Assembly (NCBI GenBank): GCA_003254905.1
Contig: QANU01011218.1
Location: forward strand, 150,433 to 214,432
Reading direction: 5' to 3'
Source: Nissolia schottii
Taxonomy: Eukaryota; Streptophyta; Magnoliopsida; Fabales; Fabaceae
Length of the DNA stretch: 64,000 nucleotides
Of this stretch, positions 33,726-44,900 are shown in pieces (the stretch's first letter is position 1; each line of letters starts with the position of its first letter). Position numbers and translations under genes: made by a program. The notes under the pieces are model-generated. The model was given only the letters and a program-made list of their open reading frames with translations, did no database searches and was not told where the DNA came from.

Positions 33726-36447
33726 TGAGATGAAAAATGATTTAATTTTTAAATCAAAATCTACCAAATGAAAACATTAAATATCCCACAAATAAGTAGA
33801 ATGAGTAGATTGTGGAGGGACTGGAGTTCAATCATACACTCTTGCGCAAAATTAATGGTACATTGTTGAAAGGTTCAATCACATGCAATTGTGGTTATTA
33901 AAAGTTGAAAACTCTAGGGATTTTGATCATGTCTTAGTTATTGGTTTGGCCCCATAATGAGTTGTTTAATGGTTGATTAGTTGGATGCATATTTATGCTT
34001 AACAAAAACCAGCATTGTCTCATGAACTCATAACTAAAAATCTTAAATACTCGGCAACAAAATCTAATGATATAATGATTTTGGTCATTAAAATACTGAA
34101 GTTCAGTCATGCGCCCATACTCACAATTTATTGTGCATTGTTGAAAGTTTTTATCATTAGGAAGGTGTTTGGTTTATAGGGTTAATACTTTAATTACTTG
34201 GTTAATATTTCATAAATTGGCTTTTTCATTCATTGAAAATGAATTTAATAATCTATTTAAATGAAGAACATACAATAAAGAAGGAATGTGACAAGATTGT
34301 TCCGCTTTTGCTCGTTACTTAATTTGTATACCTCGTTTATGGAGATTGTAGTGAAATCAATTATTTTAAATAATTATATAGCCTGCAAGTTTTTTCACAT
34401 AATGCCTACTTGATCAACATTACAAGTCTAATGGTACAGAAATTTTGGTGGATATCGAATATCTGAAGGGTTAAGAACTGCCCTTGTGGTTGGTTAGTGA
34501 CTTTCTTTTTGGTGCATATTAAATCAATAGTTATAAATGTCTAAGTATTTAATATGAACATGACTTGTAAATTATAGTATTTTAAATGTTTGGAAGTCAG
34601 AGTCAACATCTCATTCTATTTTCCTTTTTCACATTATTGGGGTTGTGCAAATGTCATTGGGGCGCTTCTTTGGTTTAGCATAAGTTATACTTAATTTAAT
34701 TGCGACTGGATTGAAGCTTGAGACCTCATCTTAGTTAAACAAGATTATGTGATATCATTGGAAACTTTTATTCACAAAATAATTGACATAAAAAAATCAT
34801 TTAGATAATCTTTAACTAAAATTATTTGTAGACGTAGAATTACTAAGAGGGATTTTATCGTACAAATAAGTGAAGTACAATAGTTAAACTTTAGGGGCAA
34901 ATAAAAACATGTTAGTTGCTCTACCAAGCTTAAATTTTACAATGTGCCTGCCTACACTTCATGTAAAACTAATCAAACAAATAAATACATATGACCAATA
35001 CCCATTTCAATTTTTGATCCCAATTGTTACAAGCATTATTAATAATAGGTCTATAATTAGGAGTTAGGCCCATTAGGAGTATTCCATAAATAAGAATTAG
35101 ACTTATTCATAATTCAAATAAGAGAGTTCAAAAATAAAAGAATACTATTTTTTGCAGTGTTTTGAGACGTGGCTCAACTAAAGTCTTAGAAGTTTAGGAA
35201 TCAAATTTGAATATAATTTTGTCACTGAAGCCACCTAAATGGCCCATCGACTTATAAGAGCTCTATGCATTTGCACTAACTAACCGTTAAAACATGACAC
35301 ACCTCATTCTTTCTCAAAACTCCATTTTTATCACACACACACAAATAACCATCCTCGTCACATTCATCTCCATCTCACATTCTTTCTTACTTTGTTTGAG
35401 CCTAGCCTCTACGCATTCATTACCATTGGTTGCACCTCCACCAACCAAAGCATGGCACATTTCCTCTCCATCGACGCGACCATGATAGTCTTCTTCTCCG
35501 TCAATCAACGTTGATAACCTTCCACCTACCATTATTCGCATGTTACTACTGCACTTTGCTTTGTTTAATTAAGCTTTGCCCGTCGAGAGTTGATCAGTCA
35601 CATTTTTAATTATGAGTTCATCAAATTTTCCACTCATTAATGAGATCAGATCCTTACGATTTACACGTAAAGTTCTCACACAAAAAATAGTTAGTGAAAA
35701 ACTAAATTGTTCATAACATTATAGTCTCCATGGTTTTGATATATAGAATATGAAAATTCAACAATGTATATAATAGTTATTTGTAATATCTCTCCCACTA
35801 TAGACACCAACAATGACTCTCCCAAATTTGAACTAAAAAATTCAAAGAACCCTAAATAGCCAAATACTTCTGGGAATTTGATTTTCAAAAATAAAAATTG
35901 GAGAAATTATGTAATCAAAAATAAATTAAGGCATTATTGTGAACATTCTTTTGATTGTTTAACAATTTTTAAGTTGATACGGTGCTACATTATATTTTTT
36001 GAAATGAGAGCATATGGTGCCCCAATGGGGACCAAGGATTCCACCTTTAATTTTTTGGTGCATGTATTTGGTTAGATCAATCACAAAATATAATAAAGAG
36101 AAAGAAAGAGAAAGAAATTAATGACACGTAATATAAAAGCTATATATATGTCATTATAGATCATTTTTTCGATGTGTAAAAAAACAAAGGGATCACAAAA
36201 GATTGAACAATACTGAAAATATGGTGGTCAGGCTTCATCGTAAGAAGTCAACGACTAGGATTTAAGGAGGAAAATGCATGGATTTATAATATTAGGCATT
36301 AGATTTTTCTTGTGTATTGTGCATTTTAGTCTGTTGATTGAGAGTAATGCTAGGATGACAAACATTTTTAGACAATCTTTTTGAGGCCTTTGTTTTAAGA
36401 TATGTTTACTTATTTTTGGGAATGAGTACTTTATAATGTTTTATTCC
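33726..36447. other. AT-rich intergenic DNA
   Basis: No confident gene. A short CA-repeat lies near 35332-35344. Open frames around 35294-35541 are low complexity and lack any protein signature. Confidence 0.5.
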
Positions 36448-36879
36448 GGCGTTTGATTTAAGCTATAAAATTTTATTCCCAAGAACAAATCATTCCTAGG
36501 AAAACTATATGCCCAAGTTTTTATGTATTTCTATTCTCCCCGCAGAGGTTGGGCATTTTTTATTACCATGTCATGAGAATAAGAATATTGTACAAAAAAT
36601 ATTAATTTATCCTCAATTTTATTTTAAAAATAAAATGATAACAATATGATTAAATTTGTTAAGGATATTTTGTTAATTATCATACATATTCTTAAGAACA
36701 TGTATTACCAACCAAATATGCTTATAATTCATTCCTTGGAATTTAAACAAATATTCTCAAGAATTTTTATGATAAAAAAAATTAAGTTTTGTAGGATACT
36801 CGGGAACAACATTCCTGAGTATTGTTTTACTCAAAACGGGATTTTTAGAAATGCAATTTTAAAGTTTGAAACAAACGCC
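36448..36879. mobile_element. PIF-like MITE with GGCGTTTG termini
   Basis: Left end GGCGTTTGATTTAAGC...TTTTATTCCC and inverted right end GGCGTTTGTTTCAAAC...TTTCTAAAAATCCC form an imperfect inverted repeat of about 45 bp. The end type is the same as that of the element at 18068-18891. No coding capacity. Confidence 0.55.
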
Positions 36880-37210
36880 TCAACATACTATCCACTCACA
36901 AAGGTGAAGGGCCCATCGTGGTCAGATACACATGGACGTCAAACCTTTTATAAAGGTTGTTTAATTAGAAATGATTTTGATCCTAACATTATTCGTTGAT
37001 AAATATTTTGTATAATTGATATAGATTTATGAATAGATTATTTGATGCTATTGCTAAACAATAAATTAAATAATTTTTTACAACTATTATGAAACGGAGG
37101 GAGTACTGTACGACTAATCCCCATTTATATGGTTGGAAATTGTATTATTATAATTGTAATGATTCGAATTTGACTTTCAAAAGAGATAAAGTACCCATTT
37201 ATTATCATCT
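36733..37210 (+). repeat. Direct repeat block, copy 2
   Basis: Second copy of the block at 33293-33725, 3.44 kb downstream and in the same orientation. It contains a well-preserved Stowaway-like end (GAAACGGAGGGAG followed by TA, at about 37092-37106), which is decayed in copy 1. Confidence 0.75.
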
Positions 37211-37511
37211 AATAAAATTTATTGCTGCAAAAGTATTAAAGGATTAGATACAAACAAATTACTCCCTCATTTTCATATTATTTTTTTATTTTTAGATTCA
37301 TCATTGATATAATGTATCTTGATACAATTTTTATCCAGATACATTGAGTTAATGGTAAATTTAGGAGTCAAATGGATAATTAATAAGAAATTAAGGCAGT
37401 ATGAAAGTGTAGAAAAATCAAATCAAGAGTACATAGAAGAAAATAACGAAAGATGGTAAGTAATGAAAATGGAAGATAATGAGAAATGATTGAAAATCTA
37501 AATATTAAAAA

Positions 37512-38443
37512 GGTTAATTATTTTTTGGTCCCTGTAAAATTTGAAACTTTGGTTTTAGTCCCTGCATAAAAGTTTTAGTCCCTGCGTAAAAGTTTTAGTT
37601 CCTGCAAAATTGTAAAATTAGGTTTTAGTCCCTGGGGAGGTGAGGGTTGACTGTGCTGATGTGGCGCTGACGCGACGCACCACGTGGGATGCCACGTGGC
37701 ATAACCCTAACCCAGACCCATGACCCGAACCCAATTCTAACCTGACTCATTTTTTTTTTTAAAAAACCTAACTCCTAACCCAGCCCCGATTTACCCCCCA
37801 CTGTCTCCTAACCATTGACCCACCCCCACTCATCCCTCTCACTCGGAACCCATCCCACCGTTACCCATCCGCCGGTGCTGCCCCATCCCCCGCCGTTCCT
37901 CTCCGCAGCCCGCAAAGACAACCCGCCACCCATGGTGAAAGCATCTCCCCTTCGTCGAGCCCGAGCGCACCTGCAAGGCTAGCTTCGTCGAGCCAGGTCG
38001 AGCCCGAGCGCCACCTGCAACCCCGGTCTCCCACGCCGTGCCACCGACGCCGTGACCTACCTGCCCCCCCCATTCTCTCTCAAACCACTCTCCGAAAATC
38101 CCCAAACTCACCAACGATGCAAGCTCCTCGACTGCATGCTCCAGTTCCTCGACCGCAAGCTCTCCACGTCCTCCGACACCCACTGCCAACTGCCAAGGGC
38201 GAGGGCACAGTGGCACCGCGGCTCGGGCTTGAGGGAGAGAAGATGGGGTTGCAGGGCACGGCTCGGGCTCGAGGGAAGGAAGAGAGAGATCGGCAAGGGG
38301 AAGTGGGTGGGTCACGAGCGTGGGCGGCACCGTGGGGAGAGCTGATCGTTGCAGGCTCGAGGTTGCAGGCCCCACTACAAAGACAGGCTTGCAGGTGGAT
38401 CTGGAGGCTCGGGGTGCAGGTGGGGGGCTGTATTTGCGGGGCT
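37512..38443. mobile_element. Left part of a long GGTTAATTA-type element with GC-rich cargo
   Basis: The start (GGTTAATTATTTTTTGGTCCC, then three repeats of TTTTAGTCCCTGC) is of the same style as the outer arms of the TIC40 intron element. From about 37640 the sequence becomes strongly GC-rich (CACGTGG, ACCCAGACCC, then C-rich and CGAG-rich DNA to the gap). Open frames here follow the composition and have no family signature. The right end is hidden in or lost at the assembly gap. Confidence 0.45.
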
Positions 38444-39095
38444 NNNNNNNNNNNNNNNNNNNNNNNNNNNNNNNNNNNNNNNNNNNNNNNNNNNNNNNNN
38501 NNNNNNNNNNNNNNNNNNNNNNNNNNNNNNNNNNNNNNNNNNNNNNNNNNNNNNNNNNNNNNNNNNNNNNNNNNNNNNNNNNNNNNNNNNNNNNNNNNNN
38601 NNNNNNNNNNNNNNNNNNNNNNNNNNNNNNNNNNNNNNNNNNNNNNNNNNNNNNNNNNNNNNNNNNNNNNNNNNNNNNNNNNNNNNNNNNNNNNNNNNNN
38701 NNNNNNNNNNNNNNNNNNNNNNNNNNNNNNNNNNNNNNNNNNNNNNNNNNNNNNNNNNNNNNNNNNNNNNNNNNNNNNNNNNNNNNNNNNNNNNNNNNNN
38801 NNNNNNNNNNNNNNNNNNNNNNNNNNNNNNNNNNNNNNNNNNNNNNNNNNNNNNNNNNNNNNNNNNNNNNNNNNNNNNNNNNNNNNNNNNNNNNNNNNNN
38901 NNNNNNNNNNNNNNNNNNNNNNNNNNNNNNNNNNNNNNNNNNNNNNNNNNNNNNNNNNNNNNNNNNNNNNNNNNNNNNNNNNNNNNNNNNNNNNNNNNNN
39001 NNNNNNNNNNNNNNNNNNNNNNNNNNNNNNNNNNNNNNNNNNNNNNNNNNNNNNNNNNNNNNNNNNNNNNNNNNNNNNNNNNNNNNNNNNNNNNN
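38444..39095. other. Assembly gap (652 Ns)
   Basis: Unbroken run of undetermined bases. Any open frame crossing it is an artefact. Confidence 0.99.
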
Positions 39096-39216
39096 TTTTA
39101 GAATTCTTGTGCCATCGTTTATTTCTTAAATTTATCCTTATTTTTCACAACAAAAAATTGTCACCTATATACAAGTTCTTATACTTATTGCCTTGATGTT
39201 CTTTTTTTCACTGCAG

Positions 39217-40690
39217 CTACTTGTTTCTTATATCCTTTATTTTGGATTCTTTGGGAAGTACTATATGCTCCTGTTCGACTAGTTCTTGCGATGTCCAGTT
39301 TTGTGGTTTTCATAGGTTCGTGCATTTTTAATATACTTGAAGACACATGGCAGTTTATTAGTAGTATTTTGCAGCTGGCATCATCTTTAGAGGCAACGGT
39401 CAGCACCTATGAAATTTCCATTTGGCGCTCTCTTTGGAATGACCTTTTTTCCCAAGTTGCAAGATGTCATAGGAATGAATTTTAGAACGTAGCTGGTATC
39501 AACAATAACTATTATCCTGATTTGATGTTTGTTTTTGTGTTTCAGATTTTTTGTGCTCTCAAGAGTACACTGTGTGGATTTGTTGCTTTTTTCGCAGCTT
39601 GCAATAGGCATCGACTAAGGTATGCTTCTATCCCATTTTTACATCGAAAGATAACCAGTGATATCATTTCATGTAAATGTTGGTTGCATGGTGGTTGACT
39701 TTCTGCATTATAACTTTCAAGACAGTGTTTTGTGAAGTTTTCGTGAAATTGTGCTGGTAGTTTTAATCATATGATCAATTTTATGTTTAAGGGTAGGCGT
39801 TGGGAGTGAACTATCAATATCAGGATGTAGTGTGCTTTTTTAATTAAATTTCAAGGAAAACCTTTTAATTTATTTCAGAATGAAGAAAATAGGAACTGCA
39901 AATTTTAGTCATAAGTGTGTAATAGGCCACGTACTTCATCTAGCCATGACAACTGAGAAATTCAATCTATATTGGCATACAGGTGCAAAAATTTCTAAAT
40001 TAACGAAATTCTTGTGTAGACACAAGTGAGTCCTATCACTTTATTTTGTGTCCCACCTAGTATTTTTGGGTCCCATCAAGTGAGGATCACTTTTATTATC
40101 TGCGCCTAAGAATGGTGTGTTACACTTGTGCTCACACAAGAATTTCCTTCTTAGCCTGTCTCACATTTTATTTTCCTGTCCTTTCTTCACATGTACATGT
40201 TATATTGACATTAAATATATTGGTATAATTTATATTCTGTAGTTATTTTGTATTCTATACTTCTCTATGACAATTAATTTTATCTTTATTTTGTGTTATA
40301 TAAATTTAGTTTGGTTGCCCTCCCACTAATTCTTGGCTCCGTCCCTATTAATATGAGCATTATATTTTCTAGAACAGGCCAATTGAAACTACAAATTTTG
40401 TTGTGGATGACAATCTTTATGGGGTTTGAATTATAAAATTGTGTGAATTGTGTGACTAGATGTTGCATTGGCACTTGATATTAGTGTGCTTCAAAGACAA
40501 ATGAATATTCTAAGCATGTCATTTTGAACAGTCTAATAATCAAGCAAATATTATTTGCGCTAACCTTAATTTGGCATAATGGTATGCAGCATCTAAAACC
40601 ATCTACAGGAGTTTATCCAAAGATTATATCGTCAGTGTCAAAGATCACAGCAATTGGATTTAAGAGACGGTAGAAAAAATTGTCTGACAC
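39217..40690 (+). pseudogene. Fragment of a plant multi-pass membrane protein gene, with a nonsense codon
   Basis: Three exons fit splice and phase rules. The first, 39217-39455, encodes hydrophobic helices with P-L-F-W-I-L-W-E-V-L-Y-A-P and S-S-F-V-V-F-I-G-S-C-I-F, then S-I-W-R-S-L-W-N-D-L-F-S-Q. The second, 39546-39619, encodes G-F-V-A-F-F-A-A-C-N-R-H-R-L. The third starts at 40590 with I-stop (TAA at 40594-40596) and then reads H-L-Q-E-F-I-Q-R-L-Y-R-Q-C-Q. The TAA falls where I would expect an aromatic codon, so the frame is broken by one substitution. The start lies in the gap or is missing. The sequence resembles an uncharacterised plant transmembrane protein; function unknown. It could instead be a functional gene with a sequencing error at that codon. 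Confidence 0.55.
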
Positions 40691-41285
40691 TGTATCTGGT
40701 GCGAGTTCAAATTTGTAAAATTTTTTGTATTGGATTCACATTATATAATGTTTCATTTCCTGAACTTCTCTTGAATATAATGCTGTTTTTTGAGATCGTT
40801 GTTCCATGTTGATGTGATTTTATGCTTGAGCCAAGGTATTGTAAATGAGGGAGAAAAGCTCTCTAACTTTTAAAATGGGATTATTTTAAGCTGCATAAAA
40901 TAAATCAATAACATGTTGCTTCTGGGAAGTTTATGCTGTGAAGAAATTAAAGTAACATCTTTATTCTTGACATTTCAAAATGAGAATTTGTAAACTTTCT
41001 TCTTGCAACTATGTTTGATGGTATTGTTGGGTACTTACATGTTGCTTTGTTGTGTTGTGTGGGATTAAAGCTATCTAACTGATGGTATTTCTTAATCCTC
41101 ATTCATTTCCAAGCAGAATATAAAGGAGGCTTAGTTATATCATGTCTTTTCAAAGACTGCTCTATATTCCAAAGGAACTTTGACAATCCTGACATCAAAC
41201 ACCAACACAGAAACACCGCATCCTATATCATTGCATTTTCAGCAAAATGGACACAGTTACGTATAGGAATTTTAAGATTCTTTTT

Positions 41286-41657
41286 GTTTGTAACAAATTT
41301 TGCACTTTTCTCCTCCTTTTAGTATAGGTTTCTTTGCTACTACTATCTCTGATGATTTTCCTAATCGTGATTATCATGCATATATGTGTGTACAGGAAAC
41401 TTGTAAATTCAGCCGAAGTTACTAATTTCCTTCTGTGTACATTCAAAGCCATATATACGTGTGTGTATATCTATATGTATGTATGTCTGTGTTTGTAACA
41501 AATTTTGCACTTTTGTCCTCCTTTTAGTATAGGTTTCTTTGTTACTGCTATCTTTTGATGATTTTCATAGTCGTGATTATCATGTATATATGTGTGTACA
41601 GGAAACTTGTAAATTTAGCCGAAGTTATTAATTTCCTTTTTTGTACATTCAAAGTCA
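41286..41657 (+). repeat. 205-bp tandem duplication abutting the satellite
   Basis: Unit 1 (41286-41490) and unit 2 (41491-41657) both start GTTTGTAACAAATTTTGCAC and run through CAGGAAACTTGTAAATT. Unit 2 breaks off after ...CAAAGTCAT and the satellite begins. At the equivalent point unit 1 has a short GT-rich tract with GTATGTATGTCTGT. Confidence 0.9.
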
Positions 41658-41681
41658 TCTGTCCATGCGTCCGTGCGTGGG

Positions 41682-41695
41682 TTTAGGGTTTAGGG
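41682..41695 (+). repeat. Interstitial telomere motif, two TTTAGGG copies (first)
   Basis: Two perfect TTTAGGG units (plant telomere repeat) sit 24 bp inside the left edge of the satellite. Satellite orientation is the same on both sides. Confidence 0.9.
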
Positions 41696-41930
41696 TTGTG
41701 TCTGTCCGTGCATGAGTGTGTCCATGCGCCTGTGCGTGCGTCCGTACGTGCGTGCTTCTGTGTGCGTGCCCGCACTTTCTAGCATCCGTGCGCTTGTGCG
41801 CGCAACCGTGCGTGTCTATGCGCCCATTCGTGCGTACGAGCGAACGTACGAGAGTGCTTCTGTGCGTGCCTCCCTCCTTGTGTTCTTTCATCGGTGCGTT
41901 TGTGCGTTCGTCCGTGCGTGCATCCGTGCG

Positions 41931-41944
41931 TTTAGGGTTTAGGG
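41931..41944 (+). repeat. Interstitial telomere motif, two TTTAGGG copies (second, at strand switch)
   Basis: Two perfect TTTAGGG units lie exactly where the satellite flips from GT-type to AC-type on the plus strand. Confidence 0.9.
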
Positions 41945-44900
41945 ACGAATAGACTCACGGATGCACGGACGCGCGCACGCACGGACGTAATGATGCATGC
42001 ACAGACGCACAGATGCACGGACGCACGCACGCTCAGACGGACGCGGGGACGCCCGCACGCACAGAAGCATGGACGCACGGATGCACGCACGCACAGACGG
42101 AGCGTGGACGCCTGCATGCACTGACGAATGGATGCGCAGACGGACGCACGGACGCAACAGACGCACGCACGCACGAATGCACAGACGGATGCACGGACGC
42201 ACACACGGATGCACGCACGGACGGGCGCACGAATGCTCAAACGAACGATCGGGAGAACGGGCGCACGGGCGCGCAGGCGCACAAACGAATTCACGGATGG
42301 ACGAACTCACGCACGGACGCACGGACGCGGATGCACGGATGCACACACGGACGAACACGGGCGCATAAATACACAGACGGACGCATGGGCGCACGCACGG
42401 ACGGACGTATGGACGCATGCACGCACACATGACAGTACGCGTGGACGCTCGCCCACACGCTCGAACGCACAGACGCTCGTACGCATCTGTATACGGACGC
42501 ACAGACGCACGCACGTACGGACACACAGACGCACAGACACATGGATGCACGCACGGACGGACGAACGCATAGACAGAAGCATGGACGCACGCACCCAAGG
42601 ACGCAAGCACGCATGCACGCATGGGCACACAGATGGACTCACGGACGGACGTACGCACGCAAGCACGCCTGGACACACGCACGCAAGCACGTACGGACGC
42701 ACAGAAGCACAACAGCGCGGACGCACGTTAGGACACATAGACGCGTAGACAGTCGAACGCACGCATGCTTAGACGCACTGACAGGCGCATGGACGCATGC
42801 ACGCACGGGCGCATAGATGCTCAAACGAATGATCGGGAGCACTGGCGCACGGGCACACGAACAGACGCACGGGAGCTCGGACGGACGTATGCTCGCATGG
42901 ACGTTCAAACGAACGATCGAGAGCATGGGCGCACAGACGGACGCACGCAAGGACGACGAACGCGAGTACTTACTGCCGTACGCATGGACGCTCTGACACA
43001 CACAGAGATAAAAGCAAGGACGGGCGCATGCATGCACACACGGACGGATGCACGAGTGCACAAACGGGCGCCCACACACATGCACTGACGCACATACAAC
43101 ACACGGATGGACGCGCGAACGGACGCACGCACGAACGCACGCATGCACAGACGCACAAACGCACGCACGGAGGGACGGATGGAAGGACGCAAGTCGCATG
43201 CACGGACGGACGCACAGACACACGGAGGGACGCCACACGCACAGAAGGATAGACGTACGCACGCACGGACACATGGATGCACGGACGCACACGCACGCAT
43301 GAACGAACGGAGGACAGATGCATCCACTCACGGATGCACGCACGCACGGACACAAGCTCGAACGAACGGACGTACGCACGTGCGCATAGACAGACGCACG
43401 CCTGCATGGATTGACACACGGACTGACGCTCGGACGCACGCACGCTCACACAGATGGACGCACACGCACAATCGGATGGACAAATGCACTCATGGACGCA
43501 GGCTCACACGGATGGTCGCACGCACAGATGCTCAAACACACGGATGGTTGCACTCACGGGTAACCTGACGCTCAAACGACACATAGACGCACAAACGCAC
43601 GGACGCACTGACGGATGCACGGATGCTCAAACGAACGATCGGGGGCATGGACAGACGGACGCACGGACGCATACACGCACGGAGGCTCAGACGCACGGAC
43701 GCATAGACGGATGCATAGGCGGACTCATGGACGGACATATGCACACACGGACGGACGTACGCACGCACGCACAGACAGACGGACACACGGGCGCACGGAC
43801 ACTTAAACGATGCACTGAAGCACGGGCGCATGGCAGCACAATCACACGAATGCATGCACGGATGCACAGGCGCACAAACCGACGCTCAAACGAACGATCT
43901 AGAGCATGGGCGCACGCATGGACGAACGGAAGCGAGGACGCGCACGCGTACAGACGTACGCATGGATGCTCAGACACACGCACGCACAGACGCACTCTCG
44001 CACGCACGGACGGACGTACGCACATACAGACGCATTCTCGCACACGCTCGCACGCACGCATGGACAGACGGACGCACTCACAGATGCAATCAAGGACGGG
44101 CGCACGCATGCACACACGGACGGACGCACGAGTGTACAAACGGGCGCGCACACACACACATGGACGCACGTACAACACACGGACGGATGCACGCACAAAC
44201 GCACAAACGCACGCACGGAGGGATGCATGGAGGGGCACAAGCCGCATGCACGGACGGACGTACAAATGCATGGAGGGACGTGCACACACACGGAAGGAAA
44301 GACGTATGCACGCATGGAGGGATGCACAGACGCACGGGCTCAAGGACGCTCGTACGCCCGCATGGTTTGACGTACGGACTGACGCTTGGACGCACGCATG
44401 CTCACACGGACGGACGCACAGATGCACTTACGGATGCATGCTCACACGATTGATCGCAAGCACAAACAGAAGCACGCACAGGCAGATGCACAGGCACATT
44501 GATGCTCAAACGACACAGACGCACAAACACACGGACGCACGAGAGCATAGACGGACGGACGGGAGAAGGGGCGGACAAACGCACATAGATGCACAACGCA
44601 CGGGCAGAAGAAAGGATGCACGGGAGAACGGGCGCACAGACGGCAGAACAGATGCTTAAACGAACGCAGGGAGCACGAGGGCATGAACGGACGCACACTC
44701 GTACGGACGCGAGGACGCGCGTACGTACGGATGTACACATGGATGCTCGAACATACACGTACGCACAGACGCACGCAAGGACTGATGCACGCACGCATGC
44801 ACACACGGACGGACGCAGGAGCGCACGAATGCACAGATAGACGCATGGACGCACAGATGGACGCATGGACGCACGGACGCATAGATGCAATAAAGTACGC

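Noticed and set aside
35294..35541. Small gene near the CA repeat
   Set aside because: Short low-complexity frames on both strands, no recognisable domain or exon partners.
37839..38375. 178-codon minus-strand frame in the GC-rich segment
   Set aside because: Ala/Gly/Arg/Pro-rich translation in several overlapping frames reflects base composition; no motif, splice context or start context.
38117..39196. Open frames spanning the N gap
   Set aside because: Most of each frame is undetermined sequence; nothing supports continuity.
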